64,000 bases of DNA from Achromobacter veterisilvae (GTDB taxonomy: Bacteria; Pseudomonadota; Gammaproteobacteria; Burkholderiales; Burkholderiaceae_B), in NCBI RefSeq assembly GCF_900496975.1, contig NZ_UFQC01000028.1:19794-83793 (forward strand), in the 5' to 3' direction. Both the position numbers and the translations under genes were made by a program. The notes beneath the pieces were generated by a model. It had not been told where the DNA came from. It did no database searches and worked only from the letters and a program-made list of their open reading frames with translations. This document shows positions 56,921 to 64,000 of the stretch, in pieces (positions within the stretch are counted from its first letter, which is position 1; each line of letters opens with the position of its first letter).

Positions 56921-56952
56921 GCCCGGTAGCCGGAGAAATCCGCCTACCGGGC
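56921..56952 (+). terminator. Hairpin between dnaK and dnaJ
   Basis: GCCCGGTAG (56921-56929) pairs with CTACCGGGC (56944-56952). No U-run follows, so it is probably a partial terminator or RNA processing/stability element that lowers dnaJ relative to dnaK. Confidence 0.65.
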
Positions 56953-57003
56953 GTACTCATTCTGTAGCACTGAAAAGAAGGCTCGTTTTCGAGCCCACGG
57001 ATC

Positions 57004-58131
57004 ATGGCAAAACGCGACTATTACGAAATCCTGGGCGTTGCAAAGAACGCCTCGGACGACGATCTCAAGAAGGCCTATCGAAAGCTGGCCATGAAGTACC
57101 ATCCGGACCGCAATCCGGACAGCAAAGAAGCCGAAGAGAAGTTCAAGGAAGCCAAGGAGGCCTACGAGGTCCTGGGCGATGAGCAAAAACGCGCCGCGTA
57201 TGACCGCTACGGCCATGCGGGCGTGGATCCCAACGCCGCCGGCATGGGCGGCGGCATGGGCGGCGGTTTCGCCGACGCCTTCGGCGATATCTTCGGCGAA
57301 ATCTTCGGCGGCGGTGGCGGCGGGCGCCGTGGCGGCGGCCCGCAGGTCTACCGCGGCGCCGACCTGAAATACGCGCTGGAAATCACGCTCGAGCAGGCCG
57401 CGGCGGGTTTCGACACCGAGATCCGCGTGCCTAGCTGGGAACACTGCGACACCTGCCACGGCTCGGGCGCCAAGCCCGGCACCTCGCCCAAGACCTGCCG
57501 CACCTGCGGCGGATCCGGCGCCGTGCGTATGCAGCAGGGCTTTTTCAGCGTGCAGCAGACCTGCCCGACCTGCCATGGCAACGGCAAGGAAATCACCGAC
57601 CCGTGCCAGGCCTGCGACGGCGTGGGCCGCATCCGCCGCAACAAGACCTTGCAGGTCAAGATTCCGGCCGGCATCGACGACGGCATGCGCATCCGCTCCA
57701 GCGGCAACGGCGAGCCGGGCATCAACGGCGGTCCTCCGGGCGACCTGTATGTGGAAATCCACATCAAGCAGCACAAGATATTCCAGCGCGACGGCGACGA
57801 CCTGCACTGCGAATTGACCATCCCGTTCACCACCGCGGCCCTGGGCGGCGAGCTCCAGGTGCCGACGCTGGGCGGCAAGGCCGAGATCTCGATCCCCGAA
57901 GGCACGCAGTCGGGCAAGACCTTCCGCCTGCGCGGCAAGGGCATCCGCGGCGTGCGCGGCAGCTATCCGGGCGACCTCTACTGCCACGTCGTGGTGGAAA
58001 CGCCGGTGCGCCTGAGCGACGACCAGAAGAGCATCCTGCGCCAGTTCGAGGCTTCGCTGAACGACGGCGGCGACCGCCATTCGCCGCAAAGCAAGTCCTG
58101 GACGGACCGGGTGAAGGAATTCTTCAGCTAA
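57004..58131 (+). CDS. dnaJ: Chaperone DnaJ
   Basis: This is a 375-residue Hsp40. The J domain has the HPD motif (33-35), followed by a Gly/Phe-rich linker (about 77-115), then four zinc-binding repeats [24 protein letters not shown] and CQACDGVG, and two beta-sandwich substrate domains. It stimulates DnaK ATPase. It is the last gene of the heat-shock cluster. Confidence 0.98.
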   Translation: MAKRDYYEILGVAKNASDDDLKKAYRKLAMKYHPDRNPDSKEAEEKFKEAKEAYEVLGDEQKRAAYDRYGHAGVDPNAAGMGGGMGGGFADAFGDIFGEIFGGGGGGRRGGGPQVYRGADLKYALEITLEQAAAGFDTEIRVPSWEHCDTCHGSGAKPGTSPKTCRTCGGSGAVRMQQGFFSVQQTCPTCHGNGKEITDPCQACDGVGRIRRNKTLQVKIPAGIDDGMRIRSSGNGEPGINGGPPGDLYVEIHIKQHKIFQRDGDDLHCELTIPFTTAALGGELQVPTLGGKAEISIPEGTQSGKTFRLRGKGIRGVRGSYPGDLYCHVVVETPVRLSDDQKSILRQFEASLNDGGDRHSPQSKSWTDRVKEFFS

Positions 58132-58153
58132 ACCGCCGAGAGAGGGAACGAAG

Positions 58154-58184
58154 AAAACCGCGACAGCCGTCGCGGTTTTTTTTT
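58154..58184 (+). terminator. Terminator after dnaJ
   Basis: AAAACCGCGAC-AGCC-GTCGCGGTTTT has perfect 11-base arms followed by further T. A second small hairpin (ACCGCGGC-TTTC-GCCGCGGT, 58197-58216) follows immediately. Confidence 0.92.
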
Positions 58185-58217
58185 CGGCAAACAAAAACCG
58201 CGGCTTTCGCCGCGGTC

Positions 58218-58278
58218 GTACTGCTGCTTCCACTTCTACTGCTACTTCAAGTACTGCTACTGCTACTGCTACTTCAAG
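58218..58278. repeat. Short tandem repeats after dnaJ
   Basis: The 16-base unit CTACTGCTACTTCAAG occurs at 58236-58251 and again at 58263-58278, and the hexamer CTACTG is repeated in between. It is low-complexity intergenic DNA; no function is visible. Confidence 0.8.
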
Positions 58279-58351
58279 CGCCGCTGTCGCCGGAAAAAAC
58301 CGGCCTCAAGCCATGATGCCGCCCGAGGCCGGCCGGGCCACAGCAAGCAGC

Positions 58352-58741
58352 TCACCGGGCGATCGGCGGGTATTCCAGTTCGCCGAACGTGTATTGGCCG
58401 CTGGCCTTGGCTTGCGACAGTTCGGCCTGGACGTCGGCGCGCGATTTGCCGCCGGCCGAAACCGCCGAAACGGGCGGGTATTCGAGTTCGCCGAACGTGT
58501 ACTGGCCGCTGAACTTGGCCTGTTGCAACTGGGCTTGCACGTCGTGCGAGCTCAGGCTGGCCGCGTGGGGCTGGGCGGGCGGATAGTCCAGTTCGCCGAA
58601 GGTGTACTGGCCGCTGGCCTTGGCCTGTTGCAGTTCGGTCGCCACTTGGGCGCTGCTCTTGGCTTGTTCGATGCCGGCCGCCTGGGCGCCGACGCCCGCC
58701 AGGGCCAGGGAAAGCAGAAGGGTGGTGGCTAGGGTTTTCAT
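58352..58741 (-). CDS. DUF4148 family exported repeat protein
   Basis: This 129-residue exported protein has a signal peptide (1-22, GAQAA) and three imperfect repeats, each ending Q-A-K-x-S-G-Q-Y-T-F-G-E-L-[DE]-Y-P-P (about residues 36-55, 72-90 and 108-126). DUF4148 proteins are abundant in Burkholderiales and usually carry one copy of this unit, so a three-unit version is notable. Function is unknown. The ATG at 58741 has GGAGG upstream; longer frames read into non-coding DNA. Confidence 0.85.
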   Translation of the reverse strand: MKTLATTLLLSLALAGVGAQAAGIEQAKSSAQVATELQQAKASGQYTFGELDYPPAQPHAASLSSHDVQAQLQQAKFSGQYTFGELEYPPVSAVSAGGKSRADVQAELSQAKASGQYTFGELEYPPIAR

Positions 58742-59028
58742 GGTAGACCTCCAATTCGTCTTGAGTGGGGACCGAATCCGGCGGCCCTCCGTCGTGGTTC
58801 GTTGTTTGTTCCCGATGACTGAATTGTGATCTCTATCCCACCTGGGATAAACCCGTATTTCTTGAAAACATCTTTCCAAATAGCCGAGTAATTGGGTATT
58901 TATTATCTATTTCTGCTATGGGTGGCATTATTGCGCGATTTTCCGCGTGCCACGGAGGGGGATACGCAGGGGGGAAGTGCCAAAAAAAGCCCCGCCATGG
59001 CGGGGCTTGCGGACAATGGCGGGGAGGA

Positions 59029-61785
59029 TCAGGGCGCGGTCTTTTTCTTGAAATCGCCGGCAACCGCCGTGCTGAAGCCATCCGGGCGCAGGTACTTGCG
59101 CAGCGCGGCGTTGACCGCCTCGGGCGTCAGCGCGGAGATCTTCTTGTCCATCTCGGCGGACCAGGCGAACGTGCGGCCGCGCTGGATATAGTCCAGCCAG
59201 GTGCTGGCCAGGACGTCGTCCTGGGCGCGGGCCAGGTTGCGGTAGTTCAAGAGGGCAGTGATGCCGTCCGAGATTTCCTTGTCCGTGAAACCGTCCTTCA
59301 GCACGCGGGCCAGTTCCTCGCCGACCGCCTTTTCGAGGCGTTCGCGGTTCTGCGGCGCATAGATCGCGTACATGGTCCAGTTGGCCGCGGGCTCGAACGA
59401 GGACACGGACAGCGAGCTGCGCACGTTGTAGGACAGGCCCTCGGTCTCGCGCACGCGGTTCCACAGGCGCGAGGTTTCCGACGCGCCGAACAGGTAGTTG
59501 CCCAGGTACAGCGCCGCGTAGTCGGGGTCCGTGTCCTGCAGTTTCAGCGGCATGCGCGACATATAGAAGGCGTTGGCCTTGTCGGGCGTATCGATGTCGA
59601 ATTGCCTGGCGGGGATGTCGCGGTACGGGTTGGGCACGCGGGTGTAGGCGGGCGCCTTCTTCCAGCCGGCCAGGCCGGTCTTGAGCGCTTTTTCCACCGC
59701 CGCGGGCTCGAAGTCGCCGACTGCCGAATACTCGATGTTGCCCGCGCCGTAGAACTTGGCGTGGAACTTGGCCAGGGCGTCGCGGTTGAGCCCGCGCGCG
59801 CTGGCGAGCGCTTCCTCGAAGGTCGGCACGTAGCGCAAGTCATCGGCGGGCCACGGATTGTCCTGGCGGGCCAGGGCGCGTCCGGCCAGGGCCGAAGGCT
59901 CGGTCATGGCGTTCTGGATCGACGTTTCCATCTGGCGCTGGTATTCCTCCAGTTGTTCCTTCGGGAAGTTGGCGTTGCGCACGATATCCAGCGCCAGTTC
60001 GGTGAGCGCGGGCAGGTTCTCGCCCTTGGTCGACATGGCGATCTTCAGCGTGGTGCCGCCGCCGCTGAAGCCCAGTTCGGCCTGCAGCGCGTCCAGGCGG
60101 TCCTGGATGTCCTGGCGCGACAGCTTGGCCGTGCCGCGCGACAACTGGTCGGCTACGGCGCTGGCGTTCACGCGCTGGCCGCGCAGGTCTTTCTCGTTGC
60201 CGAACTGGATCAGCATCTGTGCCTGCACGCGGTTGCCGCGCGTGGCCTTGGGCAGCAGCGCCAACTGGACGGGACCGTTGGGCAGGTCCAGCTTCTTGCG
60301 CTGCGTCAGCTTGTCGATATTTTCAGGAGAGGGGTCGAAGGCGGAAGCGGCCTTGAAGTCGGAGTCGCCCTTGTAGTCCTTGAAGACGGCCGTCAGGTCC
60401 ACGCGCTGCGCCAGCGGGGCGCGCACGGGTTTTTCCGTGGGGATGTAGCGGCCCTCGATGCGGTTGCTCTGCACCAGATAGGCCGTCGCGGCGCGCTGCA
60501 CTTCGGCCAGCGTGGCCTGGCGGGCGCGGTCGCGCTGCAGGAAGAACAGGCGCCAGTCACCGGCGGCGATGGCCTCGGACAGCGCCACGCCGACTTGTTC
60601 GGGATCGCTGTAGGTCTGTTCCCACGAGGTCAGCCACTTGCTGCGCGCGCGGTCCAGTTCCTGCTGGGTGAACGGCTTCTTGCCCAGGGATTCGAGCGTG
60701 CCGGTCAGCGCCGTCATCGCGGCGTCCAGGCTCTTGCCGGGGGGCAGTTGCGCGGCGAACATCGCCAGGCCGGGGTCCAGGTTCTCCATGGTGAAGCCGA
60801 ACACGCCCGAGGCCAGCTTGGTCGGGACCAGGGCATGGTACAGGCGGCCGGAGGGCGTGTCGGCCAGGATGGTGGCGGCCAGGTCCAGCGGCACGAAATC
60901 GGGGCTGCCGGCCGCGGGAATGTGGTACATCGCGGCCACCAGCGGCGTGCCGCCCGCGCGGCGCAGCGTCACGGCGCGTTCGCCGTCCTGCGCGGGCTCG
61001 ACGGTGTATTCGGGCGGAAGCTTGCGGTCGGGCCTGGGCAGCTTGCCCAGCGTTTCCTCGATATCGGCCAGCGTCGCCTGCGGGTCGAATTTGCCGGCCA
61101 CGATCAGCACCGCGTTGTCGGGCTGGTAGTACTCGTGATAGAAGGCGCGCAGTTGGGCGATGTCGACGTTTTCCACGTCGGAGCGGGCGCCGATGGTGTT
61201 CTTGCCGTAGCTGTGCCACTGGAACGCCGCGGACTGCATCTTCTGCATCAGGATGCGGAAGGGGCTGTTTTCGCCGCTTTCCATTTCATTGCGGACCACG
61301 GTCATTTCCGAATCCAGGTCTTCCTTGGCGATCAGGGAATTGACCATGGCGTCGGCCTGCCAGCCGAGGTACCACTTGAGGGTGTCGGGGTTGGCGGCGA
61401 AGCTGGCGAAATAGTTGGTGCGGTCGCTGGAGGTCGAGCCGTTGGCCTGCAGGCCGCGGCGCGAGAATTCGCCCATGGCGTTGCGGGTGGTGGACGTGCC
61501 CTTAAACAGCATGTGTTCCAGCAGGTGCGCCATGCCCGTCTGGCCGTAGTTTTCGTTGCGCGAGCCCACCAGGTAGGTCATGTTGACGGTGGTGGAGGGC
61601 TTGGATTCGTCGGGAACCAGCAGCACCCGCAGGCCGTTGGCCAGACGGTATTCGGTGATGCCTTCGATCGAGGCGGCCTCCGAGACGCCGGCCGGCAGGC
61701 TGGCGGCTCCGGCCTGGAAGGCCAGGAAGGAGGAAAACAGCAGCGCGCCCAGCGGGCGCGGCAGCTTCGATAGGGACAGGCGCAT
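59029..61785 (-). CDS. M16 family zinc metallopeptidase, two-domain
   Basis: This 918-residue exported peptidase has a signal peptide (about 1-29, QAGAAS) and two M16 halves. The first half has the inverted zinc motif HLLEH (87-91) with the downstream glutamate region; the second (from about 480) lacks the motif and acts as structural partner. This is the pitrilysin/PqqL-like architecture of periplasmic or outer-membrane-linked peptidases. ATG 61785 is preferred because the signal peptide begins there; an ATG seven codons upstream is the alternative. It is divergent from a GNAT gene. Confidence 0.9.
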   Translation of the reverse strand: MRLSLSKLPRPLGALLFSSFLAFQAGAASLPAGVSEAASIEGITEYRLANGLRVLLVPDESKPSTTVNMTYLVGSRNENYGQTGMAHLLEHMLFKGTSTTRNAMGEFSRRGLQANGSTSSDRTNYFASFAANPDTLKWYLGWQADAMVNSLIAKEDLDSEMTVVRNEMESGENSPFRILMQKMQSAAFQWHSYGKNTIGARSDVENVDIAQLRAFYHEYYQPDNAVLIVAGKFDPQATLADIEETLGKLPRPDRKLPPEYTVEPAQDGERAVTLRRAGGTPLVAAMYHIPAAGSPDFVPLDLAATILADTPSGRLYHALVPTKLASGVFGFTMENLDPGLAMFAAQLPPGKSLDAAMTALTGTLESLGKKPFTQQELDRARSKWLTSWEQTYSDPEQVGVALSEAIAAGDWRLFFLQRDRARQATLAEVQRAATAYLVQSNRIEGRYIPTEKPVRAPLAQRVDLTAVFKDYKGDSDFKAASAFDPSPENIDKLTQRKKLDLPNGPVQLALLPKATRGNRVQAQMLIQFGNEKDLRGQRVNASAVADQLSRGTAKLSRQDIQDRLDALQAELGFSGGGTTLKIAMSTKGENLPALTELALDIVRNANFPKEQLEEYQRQMETSIQNAMTEPSALAGRALARQDNPWPADDLRYVPTFEEALASARGLNRDALAKFHAKFYGAGNIEYSAVGDFEPAAVEKALKTGLAGWKKAPAYTRVPNPYRDIPARQFDIDTPDKANAFYMSRMPLKLQDTDPDYAALYLGNYLFGASETSRLWNRVRETEGLSYNVRSSLSVSSFEPAANWTMYAIYAPQNRERLEKAVGEELARVLKDGFTDKEISDGITALLNYRNLARAQDDVLASTWLDYIQRGRTFAWSAEMDKKISALTPEAVNAALRKYLRPDGFSTAVAGDFKKKTAP

Positions 61786-61906
61786 GGCGGACAATTCCTT
61801 TGGCATGGCAGAATCCGTTGGAGTGTATACGTAGGCAATGGTTCAGGGGCCGCCGGGCGATCGTGTCCCGGACGCGTCCTCTGGCCGCAAGGCAAGGAAG
61901 CCCGGC

Positions 61907-62506
61907 ATGTCTTTATCCATCGAGGTCGAAACGCCGCGCCTGGTGCTGCGCCAATGGCGGGGGGCCGACCGCCAGCCGTTCGCGGCGCTGAACGCGGACC
62001 CCCTCGTCACCGAATACCTGCTGCCCCTGACCGGGCCCGAGAGCGACGCGCTGGCCGACCGGCTGGCCGCGGGCATCGACGAGCACGGCTGGGGGTTCTG
62101 GGCGGTGGAGGCGCCGGGCGTCGCGCCCTTCATCGGCTTCGTGGGCATCAAATCCTTGCCGCCCGCGCTGCCGTTCGCGCCGGGCGTGGAGATCGGCTGG
62201 CGCCTGGCGCGGCCGCACTGGGGCAAGGGCTATGCCAGCGAGGCGGCCCGGGCCGCGCTGAAAGTGGGGTTCGAGCAAGTGGGGCTGGACGAGATCGTGG
62301 CCTTCACCGCGACGGGAAACCTGCGGTCCCGGGCGGTGATGGAGCGCCTGGGCATGGCGGCGGACCCGGATCCCTTCGACCATCCCGCCGTGCCGGAGGG
62401 CAGCCCGCTGCGCCTGCACGTGCTCTACCGCATCGGCCGGCAGGACTGGCGCGGGCTGGAAAACGGTGACGCAGCCCCGGGCGGAACGCCGGTTGCAGCC
62501 GCGTAG
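61907..62506 (+). CDS. GNAT family N-acetyltransferase (RimJ/RimL type)
   Basis: This 199-residue acetyltransferase has ETPRLVLRQWRGADRQPFAA at the start, typical of the RimJ/RimL group, and the acetyl-CoA loop in ARPHWGKGYASEAARAAL, followed by FTATGNLRSRAVMERLGM. Its substrate (a protein N-terminus or an amino group of a small molecule) cannot be told. ATG 61907 matches the family start. Confidence 0.9.
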   Translation: MSLSIEVETPRLVLRQWRGADRQPFAALNADPLVTEYLLPLTGPESDALADRLAAGIDEHGWGFWAVEAPGVAPFIGFVGIKSLPPALPFAPGVEIGWRLARPHWGKGYASEAARAALKVGFEQVGLDEIVAFTATGNLRSRAVMERLGMAADPDPFDHPAVPEGSPLRLHVLYRIGRQDWRGLENGDAAPGGTPVAAA

Positions 62507-62707
62507 AAGGGCCGATTTGAGGTCTTCCGGCTTGCGGGTGTAAGCTTTTCAGCACGTAGTAGCAGTCCGCCGACGGGATGCGCGATAGCCGCCTACAGGC
62601 TTCCCGTCCAACGCCAGGCACCGCCTCTTGCAAGAGCGGCGCTGGCGCTTGTCGTTCGCGCCTTCGCTGCCGGCATCCTGCCGGCGCATCTTTCGGAGGA
62701 ACGACCC

Positions 62708-63085
62708 ATGCTGACCGAGATCGTCACGCGTGCGCTGTCCCAACTGACCGGAGCCCCCCTGAGCGGCGATGGAATCAAAGGGCAGTTTCAGTACGCCTAT
62801 GCCAGCGATGACGGCCAATTCGTGGCCATACTGACCCACGACATGACCACCTATGTGGTGGACTTGAGCGCACAACGGTATTTTGCGGAATGCGGCGGTT
62901 CGCCCAGGGGGTTCGCCGGGCATGTGCTCGAGATGGAGGGCGTCGCGGCGCGCAGCCATCCCTGGCCCGCCGCGAACGACCTCTTCGACCTGGACATGGA
63001 TGCCGACGAACTGTCGTGGCGCCAGTGCCCCGGCCTGCGCCAGGCGCCTCCCGCCGACCGATCTGTGGAGAGCCGCGCCGCCTGA
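62708..63085 (+). CDS. Hypothetical protein, 125 residues
   Basis: I do not recognise this protein. It is soluble, with predicted beta strands in the first half (GQFQYAYASDDGQFVAILTH, TTYVVDLSAQRYF) and an acidic patch (LFDLDMDADELSW). A strong GGAGGA ribosome site lies upstream of ATG 62708 and an intrinsic terminator follows, so it is probably a real single-gene unit. Confidence 0.7.
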   Translation: MLTEIVTRALSQLTGAPLSGDGIKGQFQYAYASDDGQFVAILTHDMTTYVVDLSAQRYFAECGGSPRGFAGHVLEMEGVAARSHPWPAANDLFDLDMDADELSWRQCPGLRQAPPADRSVESRAA

Positions 63086-63114
63086 GAGTGGCCAGAAGCG
63101 GCAGAATCTCACTG

Positions 63115-63141
63115 AACCGGCGGGCATCGCCGGTTTTTTTT
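63115..63141 (+). terminator. Terminator after the 125-residue hypothetical gene
   Basis: AACCGGCG-GGCAT-CGCCGGTT has perfect 8-base arms and continues into eight T residues. Confidence 0.92.
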
Positions 63142-63143
63142 GG

Positions 63144-63298
63144 GGTGTCTGACACCCGGGAGAGACTGGCGTCAATTTGTCTTCTGGTGTCTGACACCCG
63201 GGAGAGATTGGCGTCAACTTGCGCGGACATTTCATGGGGTGTCAGACACCTGGGCACAGGCTGCCGCTACAACCTGGGCAGGCTGTCGCTACAATTTA
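63144..63298. repeat. Intergenic direct repeats with GTGTCTGACAC palindromes
   Basis: A 36-base unit beginning GGTGTCTGACACCCGGGAGA occurs at 63144-63179 and 63186-63221 with two C/T differences. A third, partial copy (GGTGTCAGACACC) starts near 63239. A second repeat, CAGGCTG[CT]CGCTACAA, follows twice (about 63258-63295). Each first-type unit contains the near-palindrome GTGTCTGACAC. The repeats lie between a terminator and the next gene. Confidence 0.85.
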
Positions 63299-63302
63299 CG
63301 CC

Positions 63303-63860
63303 ATGACTACGCACGCTGAAACCCGCGCCCCGGACGGCGCCATCCTGGTCGAATGCACGCACGAGCGCCATGCGGACCAGATACTGGCCATTTTCAATGA
63401 CGCGATCGCCACCTCGACCGCGCTGTACGACTACAAGCCGCGGCCGCGCGAGGCGATGGCGGGCTGGTTCCAGGCCAAGCGGCAGGGCGGTTTTCCGGTG
63501 GTGGGATTCGAAAACGAGGCGGGCGAGCTGATGGCGTTCGCCAGCTACGGCACGTTCCGCGCATGGCCGGCCTACAAGTATTCGGTCGAGCATTCCGTCT
63601 ACGTGGACGGGCGCTTTCGCGGACGGGGGCTGGGCGAGGCGCTGATGCGCGAACTGATCGCGCGGGCGCGGGCCAATCAGGTGCACGTGCTGGTCGGCGG
63701 CATCGACGCGGCCAACCAGGGTAGCATCCGCCTGCACGAGAAACTGGGCTTCACGCATGCGGGCACGATCCGCGAGGCGGGCTTCAAGTTCGGGCGCTGG
63801 CTGGACCTGGCGTTCTACCAGTTGACGCTGGATACGCCGGAGCGGCCGGTGGATGGTTGA
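63303..63860 (+). CDS. GNAT acetyltransferase, phosphinothricin acetyltransferase-like
   Basis: This 185-residue acetyltransferase is of the PAT/MddA type, with IFNDAIATSTALYDYKPRP, SVYVDGRFRGRGLGEALMREL (acetyl-CoA loop) and GIDAANQGSIRLHEKLGFTHAG. Family members acetylate phosphinothricin, methionine sulfone or sulfoximine. ATG 63303 lies directly after the repeat region and has no strong ribosome site. Confidence 0.9.
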   Translation: MTTHAETRAPDGAILVECTHERHADQILAIFNDAIATSTALYDYKPRPREAMAGWFQAKRQGGFPVVGFENEAGELMAFASYGTFRAWPAYKYSVEHSVYVDGRFRGRGLGEALMRELIARARANQVHVLVGGIDAANQGSIRLHEKLGFTHAGTIREAGFKFGRWLDLAFYQLTLDTPERPVDG

Positions 63861-64000
63861 GGGCCGATGCGATGGGTTGCGCGCGCTTGAGATGGGAGTG
63901 CTTGCTCAAGAACTCTCGCGCTGCACCCATCCTTGTATGGTTCTGTAGCCCCCACCGAAATGTGTTCAGTGGGAGCTGGGGATCGGGACACACCCATCCA

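Noticed and set aside
63144..63221. CRISPR array
   Set aside because: Only two full units six bases apart, with no spacers and no cas genes nearby.

Overview
The window spans the inner end of a large integrative and conjugative element (ICE) and the chromosome it is inserted in. The right third (about 45.15-64.0 kb) is a GC-rich, gene-dense core segment: murB, dapB, bamE, fur, recN, nadK, hrcA, hemH, grpE, a thioredoxin-like gene, dnaK and dnaJ, then a DUF4148 repeat protein, an M16 peptidase and two GNAT genes. The gene content, order and DUF4148 family point to a betaproteobacterium of the Alcaligenaceae (Achromobacter/Bordetella-like). Genus is inferred from gene order and protein resemblance only.

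The left part (1 to about 45.15 kb) is the ICE. A P4/IntB13-type integrase (42.99-44.93 kb) lies beside a tRNA-Gly(GCC), and the 3' end of that tRNA forms the attachment site, as in the ICEclc/PAGI-2 family. At the far left are the conjugation genes of that family (TraG-N protein, DUF3742, MOBH relaxase TraI) with a PrlF-YhaV toxin-antitoxin pair between them. The element is heavily layered. It holds a group II intron (4.65-6.60 kb) and a second, VirD2/DUF3363-type relaxase followed by broken traG and DUF2274 genes, which look like remains of a Tn4371/IncP-like transfer module. A recombinase-in-trio (RIT) element (10.90-14.32 kb) sits inside the DUF2274 gene, and several IS3-family relics are present.

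The cargo between 14.6 and 29.7 kb is a mosaic. It contains a thioredoxin-reductase-like oxidoreductase with an Rrf2 regulator; a cluster of DJ-1, DUF3817 and CopD-like genes with LysR and GlxA regulators; and an AT-richer CopD-like/TonB-receptor pair. A LysE/AraC pair lies between two pieces of one haloacetate dehalogenase gene, and an alpha/beta hydrolase is transcribed divergently from a MerR regulator. Direct copies of an IS3-family relic lie at both ends of this region.

The main discovery is the 30.5-40.8 kb block on the + strand. It encodes a DUF2946 protein, a TonB receptor (MbnT-like), MbnP, the di-haem protein MbnH, a 31-residue precursor MbnA too short for ordinary gene calling, MbnB (DUF692), MbnC, the MATE exporter MbnM, a CopC-CopD fusion and a PCuAC copper chaperone. 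This is a compact methanobactin-type operon: a post-translationally modified copper-chelating peptide plus its export, recapture and copper-handling genes, carried by a mobile element in a non-methanotroph. The predicted core peptide CCASCCAPVGVN has two adjacent cysteine pairs. A strong hairpin separates mbnA from mbnBC. The sigma/anti-sigma genes and tailoring genes known from methanotroph operons are absent; a LysR gene follows the operon.
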